From Aromatoleum tolulyticum (GTDB lineage Bacteria > Pseudomonadota > Gammaproteobacteria > Burkholderiales > Rhodocyclaceae), in assembly GCF_900156155.1 (NCBI RefSeq), contig NZ_FTMD01000005.1, positions 248,001-312,000 of the forward strand: a stretch of 64,000 nt of DNA, given 5' to 3'. The translations under genes were made by a program, and so were the position numbers. This document shows, piece by piece, positions 1 through 8,709 of this stretch. The notes under the pieces were generated by a model. It ran no database searches. It saw only the letters and a program-made list of their open reading frames with translations, and was not told where the DNA came from. Every line of letters starts with the position of its first letter. Within the stretch, counting starts at the first letter, position 1.

Positions 1-1
1 G

Positions 2-832
2 GTCGCTGCGCTGCAGGTCGACGTGGGCCGCCGCATCGACCAGATCCGCGTGAATCTGGAACGCCTGCGCTGGATCGCGCAGGACGTCGCGGGCGATTAC
101 CTGCTCGTGAACATCGCCGGTTTCAATGCCCGCCTGTACCTGGATGGAAAACTCGCGTGGCAGTCGCGTGTCGTCGTCGGCCGTCCCTATCGCAAGACGC
201 CGGCCTTCCGTGCCGAGATGCAGTACCTCGTGCTGAATCCGGAGTGGGTGCTTCCGCCGACGATCCTGAAGGAGGACGTCCTGCCCAAGGTGGCGCGCGA
301 CCGCGGCTATCTCGCGGAGAACGACATGCGCGTGGTGACCAACGCGGGGCGGGAGATCGATCCCGGCGAGGTCGACTGGACGCGTTACGGCAGAGGCGGT
401 TTCCCGTACCAGATCGTGCAGGCGGCGGGGCCGGACAACCCGCTCGGGCGGGTCAAGTTCATGCTCCCCAACCCGTACTCGGTTTACCTGCACGACACCC
501 CGGCGAAGAAGCTGTTCCAGCGCAGCGAACGCGCCTACAGCTCGGGCTGCATCCGGCTCGAGCGGCCGATGGAGCTTGCCGTCCTGCTGCTCGACGACCC
601 CGCGCAGTGGAGCGCGGAGGCGCTGGAAGCGGAGATCGCGAAGGGCGAGACGCGGAACGTGCAGATCGGACGTCGCGTGCCGGTGATGATCCTGTACCAC
701 ACGACCGAGGTCGGCGAGGACGGACGGACCTACTTCCACCCCGACCTGTACGACCAGGATGCCGCAGTGCTCGAAGCCCTCGGCCGCCCGTTCCGCTTCA
801 GCGCGGTCGGGCGCACCAGGCCGGGGAGATGA
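2..832 (+). CDS. L,D-transpeptidase, C-terminal part (5' end outside window)
   Basis: The reading frame is open to the left edge of the window, so only the C-terminal ~275 residues are seen. The catalytic YkuD/ErfK domain is recognisable: an entry segment (DYLLVNIAGFNARLY), strands leading to VVVGRPYRKTP, and the active-site block with HDTP followed by SSGCIRLERP. The Cys in SSGC is the nucleophile and the preceding His its partner. A helix LEREMELAVLLL-like segment and a long tail follow, which resembles the large YcbB/LdtD-type enzymes rather than short ErfK proteins. These act in the periplasm, making 3-3 cross-links in peptidoglycan. The stop lies 12 bp from the convergent end of the E2 gene. 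Family assignment is firm; the subtype is inferred. Confidence 0.88.
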   Translation, partial: VAALQVDVGRRIDQIRVNLERLRWIAQDVAGDYLLVNIAGFNARLYLDGKLAWQSRVVVGRPYRKTPAFRAEMQYLVLNPEWVLPPTILKEDVLPKVARDRGYLAENDMRVVTNAGREIDPGEVDWTRYGRGGFPYQIVQAAGPDNPLGRVKFMLPNPYSVYLHDTPAKKLFQRSERAYSSGCIRLERPMELAVLLLDDPAQWSAEALEAEIAKGETRNVQIGRRVPVMILYHTTEVGEDGRTYFHPDLYDQDAAVLEALGRPFRFSAVGRTRPGR

Positions 833-844
833 GCGGCCGCTCCG

Positions 845-1948
845 TCAGGCCGGCTTCGCCAGGTCCGCGATCACCGCGGCGAGGAAGCGGCCCGCTTCGC
901 CGCCCGTCACGACGCGGTGGTCGAAGGTGAGGCTTAGCGGCAGCACGCGGTGCACCGCCGGCTTGCCGTCGAACGCGACGACTGCGTCATGCACCCGTCC
1001 GGCCCCGAGGATCGCGACCGTGGGCGGCACGACGATGGGCGCGGCGTACTTGCCCGCGATCATGCCGAAGTTCGACAGCGTGATCGTGTTGCCGCGCATC
1101 TCCTCGGCCGGGATCTTGCGCGCCGCGACGTCCGCGCGCATGCGGTCCATTCCCGCGCGCAGGTCGGCCGGGTCGCGATTCGCGACGTCGCGCAGCACCG
1201 GCACGAAGAGCCCGTCGGTGAGGTCGACGGCGATCCCGACGTCGATCTTTGCCAGCACGCGCCGGCCCATCGTATGGCTCTCGTACCAGGCGTTGAGCCC
1301 CGGCTCGGCCTTGCAGCCGGCCACCAGCGCGCGGATCAGGCGGATCGTGATGTCCGTGCCGGCTGGCCAGGCGTGGATGTCGGCGTCGTCGATCACGGTC
1401 GCGGCGGCGACTTCGCTCTGCGCGAGCGCCATGTTCTGCGCCATCGCGCGCCGCACGCCGCGCAGGATCTCGGGCGGGCCCACTTCGGCGAGGATCTTCG
1501 CGACGCGCTGCACGTCGGCGAGGGTGATGAGTCCGTCCGGCCCCGACGGGGTGACCATGGACAGATCCACGTTGAGCTGCCGCGCCTGCGCGCGCACCGC
1601 GGGGGTTGCCTTGATCGCCGCCGCAGGCCGTCCGACCGCGGCCGGCGCCTCCTGCTGCACCTGCGTCCCGACCTTCACTTCACCGACCACCGTGCCCGCA
1701 TCCGCATCCCCGGCTGCGCCTTCGAAGCCGACCAGCGGTGCGCCCACCAGTACGATCTGCCCCGCCGCGCCGAACAGCTTCTCGACGCGCCCGGCCCACG
1801 GAGCGGGAATCTCGACGATGGCCTTCGCCGTCTCGACCGACAGCAGCGGCTGGTCGGCCTGCACCTCGTCGCCTGGCTTGACGTGCCACTCGACGATCTC
1901 GGCTTCCTGCAGTCCTTCGCCCAGGTCGGGCAGTTTGAAGATCTTCAT
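845..1948 (-). CDS. 2-oxoacid dehydrogenase E2 (dihydrolipoamide acyltransferase)
   Basis: 367 residues. An N-terminal lipoyl domain opens with MKIFKLPDLGEGLQEAEI and carries the lipoyl lysine in VETAKA (K42). A short linker, a peripheral-subunit-binding domain (around 125-160) and a C-terminal acyltransferase domain follow. The start is fixed by an ATGA overlap with the E1beta stop and by GGAGGG upstream. The enzyme passes the acyl group from E1 to CoA. An oddity is the C-terminal catalytic motif: DHRVVTGG replaces the usual DHRxxDG, so the aspartate is threonine (T348) while the histidine (H344) stays. There is one lipoyl domain and no E3 gene nearby, so a dihydrolipoamide dehydrogenase from elsewhere must complete the complex. 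Whether the substrate is a branched-chain keto acid or pyruvate cannot be read from sequence; the leucine-dehydrogenase-like neighbour favours branched-chain. Confidence 0.9.
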   Translation of the reverse strand: MKIFKLPDLGEGLQEAEIVEWHVKPGDEVQADQPLLSVETAKAIVEIPAPWAGRVEKLFGAAGQIVLVGAPLVGFEGAAGDADAGTVVGEVKVGTQVQQEAPAAVGRPAAAIKATPAVRAQARQLNVDLSMVTPSGPDGLITLADVQRVAKILAEVGPPEILRGVRRAMAQNMALAQSEVAAATVIDDADIHAWPAGTDITIRLIRALVAGCKAEPGLNAWYESHTMGRRVLAKIDVGIAVDLTDGLFVPVLRDVANRDPADLRAGMDRMRADVAARKIPAEEMRGNTITLSNFGMIAGKYAAPIVVPPTVAILGAGRVHDAVVAFDGKPAVHRVLPLSLTFDHRVVTGGEAGRFLAAVIADLAKPA

Positions 1949-2925
1949 GCGCCCTCCAGTGTTTTCCTGACCGCCGCGACGATGCGCTCGACGCTCGGCA
2001 TGTACTGGTGTTCGAGCCGCGACAGCGGCACCACGACGTCCCATGCGGTGACCCGCTGCACCGGTGCCAGCAGCGAATACAGTCCGTGCTCGGCGAGATT
2101 CGCCGCGATCTCCGCGCCGAAGCCGCCGGTGCGCGTCGCCTCATGCACGATCACGCAGCGCCCGGTGCGGGCCACCGATTCGAGGATCGTCGTCATGTCG
2201 AGCGGCTTGAGCGTCGCGACGTCGATCACCTCGGCCATGACGCCTTCCTGCGCGAGCGCTTCGGCTGCGGCCTGGGTCTCGTTCAGCATCGCACCCCAGC
2301 TCACCAGCGTCACGTCGGTGCCGGCGCGCAGCGTGAAACACACGTCGAGCGGCAGCGCCTCGCCGTCGTCCGCCACTTCCTGCTTGAACAGGCGGTAGAG
2401 CCGCGTCGGTTCGAGGAAGATCACCGGGTCCGGGTCGCGGATCGCGGCGAGCAGCAGCCCGTAGGCGCGCGACGGGGACGAGGGGATTACGACGCGCACG
2501 CCCGGCAGATGGGCGAACAGCGCCTCGGGGCTTTCCGAATGGTGTTCCGGCGCGTGGATGCCCGCTCCGCAGGGCGAACGCACCACCAGCGGGCAGGACA
2601 GCCGTCCGCGCGTGCGGTTGCGCAGGCGCCCGGCGTGATTCCAGATGTGGTCCATCGCGGGGTAGATGAAGCCCGAGAACTGGATCTCCGCGACGGGTTT
2701 CAGGCCCTGCGCCGCCATGCCGATCGCCGTGCCGACGATGGCCGTCTCGGCGAGCGGCGTGTCGAGCACGCGCTCGGGGCCGAAGCGCTCCTGCAGCCCG
2801 ACGGTCGCGCGGAATACGCCGCCATTGACGCCGACGTCCTCGCCCAGCACGACCACCGACGGATCGTGCGCCATCTCCCAGTCCAGGGCGCGGTTGATGG
2901 CCTCGACCAGATTCAGTTCAGCCAT
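1945..2925 (-). CDS. 2-oxoacid dehydrogenase E1 beta subunit
   Basis: 326 residues, the normal length for the beta chain of a heterotetrameric E1 (transketolase-like pyrimidine-binding domain followed by the transketolase C-terminal domain). Visible signatures are MAELNLVEAINRALDWEM at the N-terminus, VLGEDVGVNGGVF, the TPLAETAIVGTAIGMA segment, and GAGIHAPEHHSESPEA with the conserved histidines. It pairs with the alpha chain to bind thiamine diphosphate and decarboxylate the 2-oxoacid. A strong GGAGG lies just before the ATG at 2925. Its start overlaps the alpha gene by 8 bp and its stop overlaps E2 by 4 bp, so all three subunits are probably translated in a coupled way from one message. Confidence 0.92.
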   Translation of the reverse strand: MAELNLVEAINRALDWEMAHDPSVVVLGEDVGVNGGVFRATVGLQERFGPERVLDTPLAETAIVGTAIGMAAQGLKPVAEIQFSGFIYPAMDHIWNHAGRLRNRTRGRLSCPLVVRSPCGAGIHAPEHHSESPEALFAHLPGVRVVIPSSPSRAYGLLLAAIRDPDPVIFLEPTRLYRLFKQEVADDGEALPLDVCFTLRAGTDVTLVSWGAMLNETQAAAEALAQEGVMAEVIDVATLKPLDMTTILESVARTGRCVIVHEATRTGGFGAEIAANLAEHGLYSLLAPVQRVTAWDVVVPLSRLEHQYMPSVERIVAAVRKTLEGA

Positions 2926-4009
2926 GGCTGCCTCCTCCGTCGCGTGACGCGAACCATTGCGCCGCCTCGCGCTGTTCCTGCAGGGTGGCCGGCAGCGTCG
3001 CGTACAGGTGATCGAACATCGCCGTCGTGGCGGGTGGTGGAATCGCGAGATAGGCCTCGACCGCGGCATTGATCTGCTCCGTGCATTCCTTGAGCAGGCG
3101 CTCTTCCTTCTCCTGATCCCACGCACCGATGCGCGCGAGGTAGTTGCGCAGCCGCCGGATCGGCTCGTTCGCCCACTGCTGCTGCACGACGTCCGGATCG
3201 CGGTAGCGCGTCGCGTCGTCGGCCGTCGTGTGGTCGCCCAGCCGGTAGCTGATCGCCTCGATCAGGCTCGGGCCGCCGCCCGCGCGCGCCTTGTCGATCG
3301 CCTTGCGCGCGGCGTCATGCACGGCGATCACGTCGTTGCCGTCGACCTGCACGCCCTCGATACCCGCCGCGATGGCCTTCTGCGCGAGCGTCGGCGTCGC
3401 GGACTGGTGCTCGCGCGGCACCGAGATCGCCCACTGGTTGTTGTTGATCACGACCACCAGCGGGGCCCGCCATACCGCCGCGAAGTTCAGTGCCTCGTAG
3501 AAGTCACCCTTCGAGGTCGCGCCATCGCCCAGGAAGCACGTTGCGACGCGCGGCTCCTTGCGCAGCTTGAAGGCGTACGCGACGCCCGCAGCGTGGCACA
3601 CCTGGGTGCCGATCGGCACGCAGATCGGGAAGTCCTCGCGCGGCACGGAGAAATTGCTGCCGCTCTCGTCGCCGCCCCAGTACAGCAGGCTCTCGGTCAT
3701 CGTCACGCCGCGCACGAACTGCGCCGCATGGTCGCGGTAGGACGGCACCAGCACGTCCTCCTTGCGCATCGCGCCGGCAACGCCGACGCCGATCGCTTCC
3801 TGGCCGAGCGCCGACGCGAAGGTGCCGATCTTGCCGGTGCGCTGCAGCGCGATCGCCTTCGTGTCGAAGGCGCGCGTGAGCTGCATGGCGCGGTAAAGGG
3901 GGATCAGGTTGGCGGGATCGAGCACGAAGGCGGGAAGTTCCTGCGTCGCCTCGCCCTCCGCATCGAGAAACCGCGTGAATCCGATTTCGAACCGGGCAAC
4001 GGTAGCCAT
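2918..4009 (-). CDS. 2-oxoacid dehydrogenase E1 alpha subunit
   Basis: 363 residues. The thiamine-diphosphate motif runs from GDGATSKGDFYEALN to VVINNN, and the phosphorylation-loop region HTTADDATRYRD is present. The N-terminal LYRAMQLTRAFDTKAIALQ and GTFASALGQEA segments are typical of the PDH/BCKDH alpha family. It forms an alpha2-beta2 E1 with the next gene and is the first gene of the E1alpha-E1beta-E2 operon. The ATG at 4009 has AAGGAGA upstream. The family covers branched-chain 2-oxoacid dehydrogenase as well as Bacillus-type pyruvate dehydrogenase and acetoin dehydrogenase, which cannot be separated here by motif alone. Confidence 0.92.
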   Translation of the reverse strand: MATVARFEIGFTRFLDAEGEATQELPAFVLDPANLIPLYRAMQLTRAFDTKAIALQRTGKIGTFASALGQEAIGVGVAGAMRKEDVLVPSYRDHAAQFVRGVTMTESLLYWGGDESGSNFSVPREDFPICVPIGTQVCHAAGVAYAFKLRKEPRVATCFLGDGATSKGDFYEALNFAAVWRAPLVVVINNNQWAISVPREHQSATPTLAQKAIAAGIEGVQVDGNDVIAVHDAARKAIDKARAGGGPSLIEAISYRLGDHTTADDATRYRDPDVVQQQWANEPIRRLRNYLARIGAWDQEKEERLLKECTEQINAAVEAYLAIPPPATTAMFDHLYATLPATLQEQREAAQWFASRDGGGSHG

Positions 4010-4437
4010 GGCCAGTCTCCTTGTTCGTCTCGTTCTTCTTGACCCTGTCCGGCTCCAGTCTAATGCATGCCTGCCGTCGGTCGGGTACCCATGGCCCGTG
4101 TCGAAGGAAAGACGTCACGGTGAGATTCGGATTCGTGGCGGCCCGACCCGGCCCGTGCAGCGCCGTGGGGTGGTCGCCGGCGATCAGGGGGTCACTCCGT
4201 CGACCGTCGCCGACCGCAGCAGTTTCCTCCTCGTGGGTGGTTCGTCAAAACACCGAAATGACGAATATTTCCCCGCCTCTTCATAACGTGGCGCTGTGGC
4301 GATGTAGATAGAATGTGATACGTGACTATTGGAGGGATCGCGATGCGCGCCGTTTGGCGGATCGCGCCGCGATCGGGGTTCAGCCCCGATCGAAGCCCGG
4401 AATTTTTGCGCCCCTGCGTCGGGCGAGGTGGAATGAA
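4010..4437. other. Divergent intergenic region between E1alpha and the chemoreceptor
   Basis: 428 bp with no supported gene. The left part should hold the promoter for the minus-strand dehydrogenase operon; an ATTAGACT-like -10 can be read on the minus strand near 4060, but no convincing -35. The right part is the leader of the chemoreceptor and contains a perfect hairpin at 4370-4392, annotated separately. An open frame runs from a GTG at 4315 into the chemoreceptor, but its N-terminal residues do not look like protein and it lacks a ribosome-binding site. No sigma-28 or sigma-54 motif was found. Confidence 0.6.
4370..4392 (+). other. Perfect hairpin in chemoreceptor leader
   Basis: CGATCGGGG, a TTCAG loop and CCCCGATCG form a 9-bp GC-rich stem with a 5-nt loop, followed 11 nt later by a run of five T. 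It lies 45 nt before the chosen chemoreceptor start. It could be a weak terminator or attenuator-like structure, or simply leader secondary structure; the T run is too far from the stem for a standard intrinsic terminator. Confidence 0.4.
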
Positions 4438-6072
4438 ATGCTGCGGATTTCCGATATCAAGATCTGGGTTCGACTGACTGCGTCGATCTGGGCCCTGCTG
4501 ATCGTCGTGTGGGCGGGGATGATCTTCTGGGACAGCCACAACAGCCGCAAGCTCGCGGTCGATCAGGCGATGGACTTTTCGCTCAGCATGCATGACTCGG
4601 CGCTCGCGGGGATGACGGCGATGATGATCACCGAGACCATGCACAAGAAGCACGTGCTGCTCGACCAGATCAGCCACCTCGCGGCGATCCGCGAACTGCG
4701 CGTCGTTCCGGGCGAGCTCGCGCGCGAGGGCGTCGAAAGCTCGAAGGACGAGGGCAGGCCGCGCAACGACCTGACACCCAACGAACTCGAGGCGCAGGTC
4801 CTGCGCACCGGCGAACCTTACGTCGAAGTCCGCGAGGACAAGGAGGGCGCTTACCTGCTCGCGATCCGTCCGACGAAGAACGTCACCAAGTACCTTGGCA
4901 GAAACTGCGTCGAGTGCCATGACGCGCCGGAGAACGCCACGATCGGCACGATCGGGATCAAGATCTCGCTCGACAAGACCGACAAGGCGATCACCGCGAA
5001 GCGGTTCGAATCGCTGGGGATCGCGCTGGTCGCGAGCCTCGTCGTGCTCCTGTTCATCTGGTCCTTCATCCGTGGTGCGGTGACCGGGCCCCTCGACCGA
5101 ATGGTCGCGGGACTGCGCGCGATCGTCTCGGGCGAGGGCGACCTCACGCGCCGCCTGGAAGTGCGCGGCAGCGACGAGATCGGTATTGCGTCGGCGGTGT
5201 TCAACGAGATGATGGCGAAGATCGCGGGACTGGTGCGCCACGTCGGCGAGTCGGCCGCCCAGGTGTCGACCGCCGCAGCGGAACTCGTCGTGCGCGCCGA
5301 TCAGGTCGTCGCGTCGTCGCAGAGCCAGAGCGCGACCTCCGCAACCACGGCGCAGGCCGTCGAACAGATGGTCGCAAGCATCGCCACGGTTGCCCGCAGT
5401 GCGGAGGAAGTGCGCCAGTTGTCGCGCGAGAGCCTGCGTCGCTCGGACGAAGGCAACGCCAGCCTCACGACGCTGGATGAGCGTGTCGGGATGGTCGAGA
5501 CCACCGTGCGCGGCATCGCCGATTCGGTCGGCGAATTCGTGTCGAGCACGACGGCGATCACGCACATCACCAGCGAGGTCAAGGAGCTGGCCGAACAGAC
5601 CAACCTGCTCGCGCTCAACGCGGCCATCGAGGCCGCGCGGGCAGGCGAGCAGGGCCGCGGCTTTGCCGTGGTTGCCGACGAGGTGCGCAAGCTCGCCGAG
5701 AAATCGGCCTCCTCGGCCAACGAGATCGATGCCATCACGCACACGCTGGGCAAACAGTCCGAACAGGTCACGCGCGCGATTGCCGACGCAATGGACCACA
5801 TCGCCACCAGCCGCGAGTCTATGATGACGGTGAATGGCGTGCTTGCCGCAGCCAGCGAATCCGTGGTCGCCGTCGGGCGCGGCCTGGACAGCATCGCCGC
5901 GGCCACGCAGGAACAGGAGCGGGTGAGCGCCGACGTCTTCTCGGGTATCGAGACGATCAAGCAGATGGCGCAGGGCAACAGCGAGGCCGCCGGTCAGACG
6001 GCCGCGGCGGCCCGCAACATGGGCGCGCTGGCGGGGGAACTGCAGGGGGCGGTGGGCCGCTTCCATACCTGA
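4438..6072 (+). CDS. Methyl-accepting chemotaxis protein with predicted periplasmic c-haem domain
   Basis: 544 residues from the ATG at 4438, chosen because AGGTGGA lies just upstream and the protein then begins directly before the first membrane helix (about 11-32). A periplasmic sensor domain follows (33-191) and contains CVECH (157-161), a c-type haem attachment motif, late in the domain as in DUF3365/Tll0287-like sensors. A second membrane helix (192-212), a HAMP domain and a long cytoplasmic signalling domain with the hairpin tip [20 protein letters not shown] complete it. The expected role is steering motility in response to redox state, oxygen, NO or another haem ligand; which one is not visible. 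It stands alone between two amino-acid catabolism units, with no che genes nearby. Confidence 0.9.
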   Translation: MLRISDIKIWVRLTASIWALLIVVWAGMIFWDSHNSRKLAVDQAMDFSLSMHDSALAGMTAMMITETMHKKHVLLDQISHLAAIRELRVVPGELAREGVESSKDEGRPRNDLTPNELEAQVLRTGEPYVEVREDKEGAYLLAIRPTKNVTKYLGRNCVECHDAPENATIGTIGIKISLDKTDKAITAKRFESLGIALVASLVVLLFIWSFIRGAVTGPLDRMVAGLRAIVSGEGDLTRRLEVRGSDEIGIASAVFNEMMAKIAGLVRHVGESAAQVSTAAAELVVRADQVVASSQSQSATSATTAQAVEQMVASIATVARSAEEVRQLSRESLRRSDEGNASLTTLDERVGMVETTVRGIADSVGEFVSSTTAITHITSEVKELAEQTNLLALNAAIEAARAGEQGRGFAVVADEVRKLAEKSASSANEIDAITHTLGKQSEQVTRAIADAMDHIATSRESMMTVNGVLAAASESVVAVGRGLDSIAAATQEQERVSADVFSGIETIKQMAQGNSEAAGQTAAAARNMGALAGELQGAVGRFHT

Positions 6073-6108
6073 TCGCCTGCGCTTGCCCGGCTTGGGGAGG
6101 AGGGGGCG

Positions 6109-7221
6109 ATGAGCGACGCGTTCGATTTTGCCGACGATCTCGGGCCGGCGAAGATCATTCATGTCCATGAACCCGGCATCGGACTGAAGGCCGTGCTGGT
6201 CATCGACAACGTTGCCATCGGGCCCGCGATCGGCGGCGTGCGCATGGCGCCCGACGTCAGTACTGAGGAATGCTTCCGCCTCGCGCGCGCGATGACGTAC
6301 AAGAACGCCGCAGCGGACCTGCGCCACGGCGGCGGCAAGGTCGTGCTGTACGGCGACCCCAGGATGCCGCGCCCCGACAAGGAACGCCTCGTGCGCGGGC
6401 TCGCGGGCGCGCTGCGCGACATTCGCGACTACATCTTCGGTCCCGACATGGGGACCGACGAAACCTGCATGGCCTGGGTGCGCGACGAGATCGGCCGGGC
6501 GGTGGGACTGCCGCGCGAACTCGGCGGCATCCCGCTCGACCAGATCGGAGCGACGGGCTGGGGCGTCGCGCATGCGGGCGAAGTGGCGGCCGCTGCCTGC
6601 GGCTTCGAACTGGCAGGCGCGCGCGTCGCGATCCAGGGCTACGGGGCGGTTGGCCGGCACTCCGCGCATTTCCTCGCGCAGAAGGGGGCCGTTGTTGTCG
6701 CCGCCGCCGATTCGACCGGGACGCTGTGGGAGCCGCACGGGATAGACCTCGCCGCGCTGGACGTGCTCAAGGCCGAGGGCCGCTCCGTCCTCGACTATCC
6801 CGGCGGACAGAAGGGCGGACCCGACGCCGTCATCGACATCGAATGCGACATCTGGATTCCCGCGGCGCGGCCCGACGTCGTGCATGAGGACAACGTCGGG
6901 CGCCTGCGCACGCGGCTCGTGCTGCAGGGTGCCAACATTCCCTTCACGCGCGCGGCCGAGGAGTATCTGCACCGCAAAGGGGTGCTGTGCGTGCCGGACT
7001 TCATCGCGAATGCGGGCGGAGTCATCTGCGGGGCCGTGGAGTATGCCGGCGGGAGTCAGGCCGCCGCGGTCGCCGCGATTGCGGAGAAGGTGCGCGAGAA
7101 TACGCGTGCAGTGATCAAGACTGCATCCGCGCAGTCGATACTGCCGCGCGAGGCGGCGATCGCGCTCGCGACGGCGCGAATCAGGAAGGCGATGTCGTTC
7201 GGCCGCTGGCGCCCCGGTTGA
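6109..7221 (+). CDS. Leucine/glutamate-family NAD-dependent amino-acid dehydrogenase
   Basis: 370 residues. Glu/Leu/Phe/Val dehydrogenase fold: the catalytic block MTYKNAAADLRHGGGK contains the two lysines used for substrate binding and catalysis, and the Rossmann domain has GYGAVG. Length and the MTYKxAxAxxxxGGGK pattern resemble leucine/valine dehydrogenases more than the 420-450 residue glutamate dehydrogenases. It would oxidatively deaminate a branched-chain amino acid to the 2-oxoacid, which would suit the E1/E2 complex 2 kb to the left. GGAGGAGG precedes the ATG. It lies 36 bp after the chemoreceptor on the same strand and may be cotranscribed. Substrate is inferred. Confidence 0.88.
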   Translation: MSDAFDFADDLGPAKIIHVHEPGIGLKAVLVIDNVAIGPAIGGVRMAPDVSTEECFRLARAMTYKNAAADLRHGGGKVVLYGDPRMPRPDKERLVRGLAGALRDIRDYIFGPDMGTDETCMAWVRDEIGRAVGLPRELGGIPLDQIGATGWGVAHAGEVAAAACGFELAGARVAIQGYGAVGRHSAHFLAQKGAVVVAAADSTGTLWEPHGIDLAALDVLKAEGRSVLDYPGGQKGGPDAVIDIECDIWIPAARPDVVHEDNVGRLRTRLVLQGANIPFTRAAEEYLHRKGVLCVPDFIANAGGVICGAVEYAGGSQAAAVAAIAEKVRENTRAVIKTASAQSILPREAAIALATARIRKAMSFGRWRPG

Positions 7222-7277
7222 GCTGCTATAAGCCGACAATCAGTTATGTGACATCGGGTCGAGTGCTGCGCGGTCAC

Positions 7278-7374
7278 TCCCTCCCCTTCAAGGGGAGGGT
7301 TGGGGTGGGGATGGGTTACGCAGAAGCCGCACAAACCCATCCCCCTCCTAACCTCCCCATTGAAAGGGGAGGGA
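7278..7374. repeat. Nested palindromic intergenic repeat (MITE/REP-like)
   Basis: Two ~40-bp arms (7278-7317 and 7334-7374) are imperfect inverted copies around a short loop. Each arm is itself a small palindrome; the left contains CCCTCCCCTT, C, AAGGGGAGGG. It sits between the dehydrogenase and thioredoxin genes and has no coding potential. Such G/C-run palindromic elements are common in dispersed copies in proteobacterial genomes. A second copy was not seen in this window. Confidence 0.75.
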
Positions 7375-7412
7375 CAAGGTACCCGAGCAGGCTTCATGTA
7401 TTGGAGTGATGG

Positions 7413-7772
7413 ATGGGATCGAACACGGAGTATTCGGCGGTTGCACCCGACCGCAAGGAGATCGACGCGCTGAAGGATGCGACGGTGCTGGAATTCGGCA
7501 CCGGATGGTGCGGGTTCTGCCGGGGGGCGCAGCCGCTGATCGCGGAAGCTTTCGCTGCATATCCGCAGGTCCGCCATCTGAAGATCGAGGACGGTCCCGG
7601 CCGGCCGCTGGGGCGCTCCTTCCGGGTCAAGCTGTGGCCGACGCTGGTGTTCCTGCGCGACGGCGTGGAGCTTGCGCGCATCGTGCGCCCGGGCAGCGCC
7701 GCGGAGATCGCCGAGGCGCTGCAGATCCTTGGATCCGCCTCCGGGTCCGGAACCGCGTCTCGGTCCGAGTAG
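7413..7772 (+). CDS. Thioredoxin-family protein
   Basis: 119 residues with the redox motif WCGFC and the cis-proline segment LWPTLVFLRDG typical of the thioredoxin fold. There is no signal peptide, so it is probably a cytoplasmic thiol reductant. GGAG six bases before the ATG supports the start. It lies directly downstream of the palindromic repeat and converges with the Dyp-type peroxidase gene. Short compared with fused thioredoxins and close to the 105-120 typical for the family; the last ~12 residues are a Ser/Gly-rich tail. The client protein is unknown. Confidence 0.88.
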   Translation: MGSNTEYSAVAPDRKEIDALKDATVLEFGTGWCGFCRGAQPLIAEAFAAYPQVRHLKIEDGPGRPLGRSFRVKLWPTLVFLRDGVELARIVRPGSAAEIAEALQILGSASGSGTASRSE

Positions 7773-7803
7773 GACGGCAGCGGGGCCGAGGCCCCTGCGG
7801 TGA

Positions 7804-8709
7804 TCAGCGGCCCGGTATGCGGAGATCGATGCGGCCGTCGCGCATCGGCGGGCACCAGTAATAGCCGCCCGTCACGGGCCGGCTGAAGCGGAACAGCGCA
7901 TCGACGATGCCGTCGTCGAGCCCCGCCATGCGGCGCAGTTGCGCTTCGAACGCGTCGAAGGAGTGTCCGAAGGCCAGGAACACGAGTCCGGACTGCGCAC
8001 CGTCCGTCCACGGCATGGAGCGCCGTAGCACGAAGGCTTCGGGGTCGAAGCTCTCCTGCGCGGTGCGCTTGACGTGGGACGATTCCGGCGCGTCCTCAAG
8101 CTCCTGGTTGTCGCTCTTGCGCCGGCCCATGATGTGGTCCTGCTCGTTGCCGGGCAGGCGTTCGAAATGATCGAGATCGTGCAGCCAGTGCTGAACCGCG
8201 GCGAAGCTTCCGCCTTGCAACGCGTCCGCGCCGGTCGAGGCGAAGGCGACGGCGAGCGCCTCGTCGCCTTCGGGGTTCTCGGTGCCGTCCTCGTAGCCGG
8301 TCAGGTCCAGCCCCTTGCCGTAGCGGAAGGCTTCCGTCGCCTGCACGAGGCGCAGGGCCGGTGCGAGGGCCGCTTCGATGCGGCGGCTGCGGTGCAGCAA
8401 TTCGCCGCGATCGTCGCCGCGCAGCCAGCACCACAGGCCGTGCTGGGTCGAGGGGATGTCAACCGCGCTGCCGCCGAGGGCCGGGAAGGGTCGAAGGCCG
8501 TCGATATGCCCCCCGGCAGTGCGAACGAGCGAGTCGCCGAGGCCGATGACGGTCGCGTCACCGTCGGCGAGGGGCGCGATCCGGCTCAGCGCATCGGGCA
8601 GCTCGGTGATCGAATCGAGGGCGAAGAACAGGTGACGTGCCAGCGCCGGCACGGCCTTCATGATTCCGGCCTGGTATGGGGGCGTGTCGGGGATCTTCTC
8701 GGCGGTCAT
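7804..8709 (-). CDS. Dyp-type haem peroxidase
   Basis: 301 residues from the ATG at 8709, which has GGGAGC upstream; the frame extends further but the extra residues do not resemble the family. The Dyp signature GYEDGTENP (GxxDG with the catalytic aspartate) is present, as are the later FGHSFDAFE segment and RFSRPVTGGYYWCPP end. No Tat or Sec signal is seen, so it resembles cytoplasmic YfeX-like members. These oxidise dyes and porphyrinogens with peroxide. No encapsulin gene adjoins it. It converges with the thioredoxin gene. Confidence 0.92.
   Translation of the reverse strand: MTAEKIPDTPPYQAGIMKAVPALARHLFFALDSITELPDALSRIAPLADGDATVIGLGDSLVRTAGGHIDGLRPFPALGGSAVDIPSTQHGLWCWLRGDDRGELLHRSRRIEAALAPALRLVQATEAFRYGKGLDLTGYEDGTENPEGDEALAVAFASTGADALQGGSFAAVQHWLHDLDHFERLPGNEQDHIMGRRKSDNQELEDAPESSHVKRTAQESFDPEAFVLRRSMPWTDGAQSGLVFLAFGHSFDAFEAQLRRMAGLDDGIVDALFRFSRPVTGGYYWCPPMRDGRIDLRIPGR

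Noticed and set aside
4192-7239. Minus-strand open frame of 1015 codons opposite the chemoreceptor and dehydrogenase
   Set aside because: Arg/His/Asp-rich translation typical of the antisense frame in high-GC genes, no domain features, and both plus-strand genes are well supported.
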